DNA of 7,322 nt from DASQFQ01 sp035633075 (GTDB lineage: Bacteria > Actinomycetota > Thermoleophilia > Solirubrobacterales > Solirubrobacteraceae). This document shows positions 5,534 to 7,322 of the stretch, in pieces. Below the pieces are notes generated by a model. The model was given only the letters and a program-made list of their open reading frames with translations, had not been told where the DNA came from and did not search any database. Every line of letters starts with the position of its first letter. Positions within the stretch are counted from its first letter, which is position 1. The stretch spans positions 1 to 7,322 of the forward strand of contig DASQFQ010000188.1 in assembly GCA_035633075.1 (NCBI GenBank), in the 5' to 3' direction. Position numbers and translations under genes: made by a program.

Positions 5534-7322
5534 TTACAGCGGGCGCGGGGCGATCCCCGTCGAGGCGGCCCGCGCGCGGCTCGCCACCGGCCGCGGCGGC
5601 CCCGCCGACAGGCGCGTGTGGACCGCACGCCCGCCGAGCCGGCCACGGACGCTCCCGCCCGGCGACACGCGCACCGCTCCCGAGGCGCCCGCGCGCCCGG
5701 ACACGCGCAGCCGGGCGCCTCGGCGCCCGACCGTGCCGCTCAGCCGCACCCCCGGCACGAACTCGAAGCCGGCCAGGACGATCGTCGCGCGGCGCAGGCG
5801 GAAGCGCCCGCCGCGCAGCCCGGGACCGGCACGGGGCGAGAGGAACGCCGGCGACAGCGCGAAGGTCAGGTCGTCGAGCGACACGTCGATCGCCGTGACC
5901 GTGCGGCCCGCCTTCCCCGCAACCCCCGGCGCCGGCGCGAGCTGCCCGAGCGCGCTCGGCGGCACGCCGCTGGCGGGCACGTGGGTCGCCACCCGCGGGC
6001 AGGGCGCGCCGGCGCGGCGGCCGCGCAGGAACGCGTAGAGGCGGCGCACGCCGCAGCGCGAGGGATCGCCGAGGACCACGCCATGCCCCACCCCCGGGAC
6101 GACGACCCGCTTGGCACCGGGGACCGCGCCCGCCACGCGAGCCGAGCCCTCGGGCGGCGTTCGCAGGTCCTCGCCGCCCTGCAAGATCAGCGTCGGCACC
6201 GCGGGGTACGGGCCCGCGGGCGGCGGTGGCGCCGGGACGCCCGGCCAGCGCAGGCACAGGTCGATCTCGTCCGCCCGCGCTGTGGCGAAGTCGAACGGGA
6301 AGAACGCCTGCGGGCCGGCCTGCACCGCGCGCGCCTCGGCCATCGCCAGACGCTGGTCGAACGACGCGTCGCGGTCCCACGGCAGTGGCGTCTCCTCGCA
6401 GACGGTGGCATAGCGCGCGGCCGAGAACAAGCGTGCGTCGGGCAGCGCCGATAGGTCGTCGGAGGCCTCGGCGAGGCGCAGCAGCGGCGCCGCGTCGTCG
6501 TGGTCGAGGGCCGCGCGCACCGCGACCGGGATCCCGGCCCGCACGGTCGGGTTGTAGTCGGCGTCGAACATCAGGTCCGAGAGCGCGAGCGCCGTGAGGG
6601 TGGCGTTCCGCCTTCGTCCGCCCGGACTGCGGAAGGTCCCGCGCAGCGGAGCCGCGTGCAGCTTGGTCACGAGCCGGGCGAGGTCCCCGACCGGATCGGC
6701 GGTGACCCCTCGGCAGTGCCGCGGGCACAGCGCCGCCAGCGTCGGTCCCATTGCGCGGAAGGGCTCGAGGCCGAAGGCATCGGCATCGTCGGGATCGACC
6801 ACCGAGTCGAGGGCCATCCGCTCGACGCGGTCGGGGTGGGCGCGCGCGTAGGCCAACGCGAGCTTGGTGCCGTAGGAGACGCCGAACAGGGTGAGCTTGC
6901 GCACGCCCAGCGCGGCGCGGATCGCGTCAATGTCCTCGACGGAGTCGCGCGTCGTGTAGAACCCGCGCCGGCGACCGAGTCTCTGGGCGCAGCGGCCCGC
7001 GGGGCTTGTGGCGCGCAGCCGCGGGTCGCGCTCGAGCTCGGGACAGCGCAGCAGGCCGGAGTAGCCGGTTCCGCGCTGGTCGAAGCTCACCAGGTTGTAG
7101 CGGCGGCTCAGCGCCCCCACCTCGAAGAGCACGTCGGAGAACTCGCGCACGCCCGCCCCGCCCGGCCCGCCCGAGAGGTACAGCAGCGTGGGACGCCGGC
7201 TCGGCGGGTCGAAGCGCCCCAGGCGCAGCCGCTCGGTTCCCGGGACGCCGCCCGACCGGTCCAGCGGGACGCTCAGCATCGCGCACTGCGCCGCGACGTC
7301 GTGGCAGTCATACCAGCGCAGC
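5534..7322 (-). CDS. Alpha/beta hydrolase, tripeptidyl-aminopeptidase-like, 5' end outside window
   Basis: The frame runs from the window edge to a TAA at 5536-5534. Numbered from an internal Met at 7279, it shows the oxyanion-hole loop GGPGGAG (37-43), SFDQRGTGYSG (65-75), the nucleophile elbow GVSYG with Ser135, Asp371 in GGEDLRTPPEGS and His399 in GVGHG. This is a Ser-Asp-His triad in the layout of the TAP/prolyl-aminopeptidase-like group, which releases short peptides or cleaves esters. Residues upstream of that Met (LRWYDCHDVAAQCA) match the Cys-containing lead-in of secreted members, so the true start, probably with a signal peptide, is to the right of the window. Several cysteines fit an exported protein. 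After about residue 430 come some 150 residues, Gly/Arg/Val-rich and probably beta-rich, that are not part of the usual hydrolase fold. The exact substrate cannot be told. Confidence 0.9.
   Translation of the reverse strand, partial: LRWYDCHDVAAQCAMLSVPLDRSGGVPGTERLRLGRFDPPSRRPTLLYLSGGPGGAGVREFSDVLFEVGALSRRYNLVSFDQRGTGYSGLLRCPELERDPRLRATSPAGRCAQRLGRRRGFYTTRDSVEDIDAIRAALGVRKLTLFGVSYGTKLALAYARAHPDRVERMALDSVVDPDDADAFGLEPFRAMGPTLAALCPRHCRGVTADPVGDLARLVTKLHAAPLRGTFRSPGGRRRNATLTALALSDLMFDADYNPTVRAGIPVAVRAALDHDDAAPLLRLAEASDDLSALPDARLFSAARYATVCEETPLPWDRDASFDQRLAMAEARAVQAGPQAFFPFDFATARADEIDLCLRWPGVPAPPPPAGPYPAVPTLILQGGEDLRTPPEGSARVAGAVPGAKRVVVPGVGHGVVLGDPSRCGVRRLYAFLRGRRAGAPCPRVATHVPASGVPPSALGQLAPAPGVAGKAGRTVTAIDVSLDDLTFALSPAFLSPRAGPGLRGGRFRLRRATIVLAGFEFVPGVRLSGTVGRRGARLRVSGRAGASGAVRVSPGGSVRGRLGGRAVHTRLSAGPPRPVASRARAASTGIAPRPL

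Overview
The window is about 7.3 kb of very GC-rich DNA with strong G/C bias at third codon positions and long open frames on the antisense strand. The recA-recX-rny-miaB order and the style of the flanking proteins suggest a high-GC actinobacterium. The deep-branching Thermoleophilia/Solirubrobacterales are my best guess, but this rests on pattern recognition, not on a search.

Layout from left to right. (1) Positions 1-182, plus strand: the 3' end of a protein tyrosine/serine phosphatase gene, which stops only about 20 codons after the catalytic P-loop. (2) Positions 183-263: a short gap with a run of nine G and a plausible promoter for a leaderless mRNA. (3) Positions 264-686, plus strand: a 140-residue four-helix membrane protein of unknown function. 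Its stop codon lies one base from the stop codon of the convergent miaB. (4) Positions 688-5401, minus strand: a housekeeping block transcribed right to left, recA, recX, a 337-bp gap, rny and miaB. (5) Positions 5534-7322, minus strand: a large alpha/beta hydrolase of the tripeptidyl-aminopeptidase type with an extra C-terminal region. Its 5' end is cut by the window edge.

How the genes relate: recA and recX form a tight pair, recombinase and its modulator, 7 bp apart and probably co-transcribed. rny (membrane-anchored RNase Y) and miaB (tRNA methylthiotransferase) form a second pair joined by a four-base GTGA stop/start overlap. Linkage of recA, rny and miaB is also known from Bacillus subtilis, so this looks like an old neighbourhood and not an acquired island.

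I see no mobile element, CRISPR array, tRNA, rRNA or defence system. Most of the window is ordinary core genome. The places worth a second look are the 337-bp recX-rny gap (palindromes, promoter-like elements, two tiny opposed ORFs), the truncated phosphatase, the histidine-bearing small membrane protein and the unrecognised C-terminal region of the hydrolase. I do not claim a new system.
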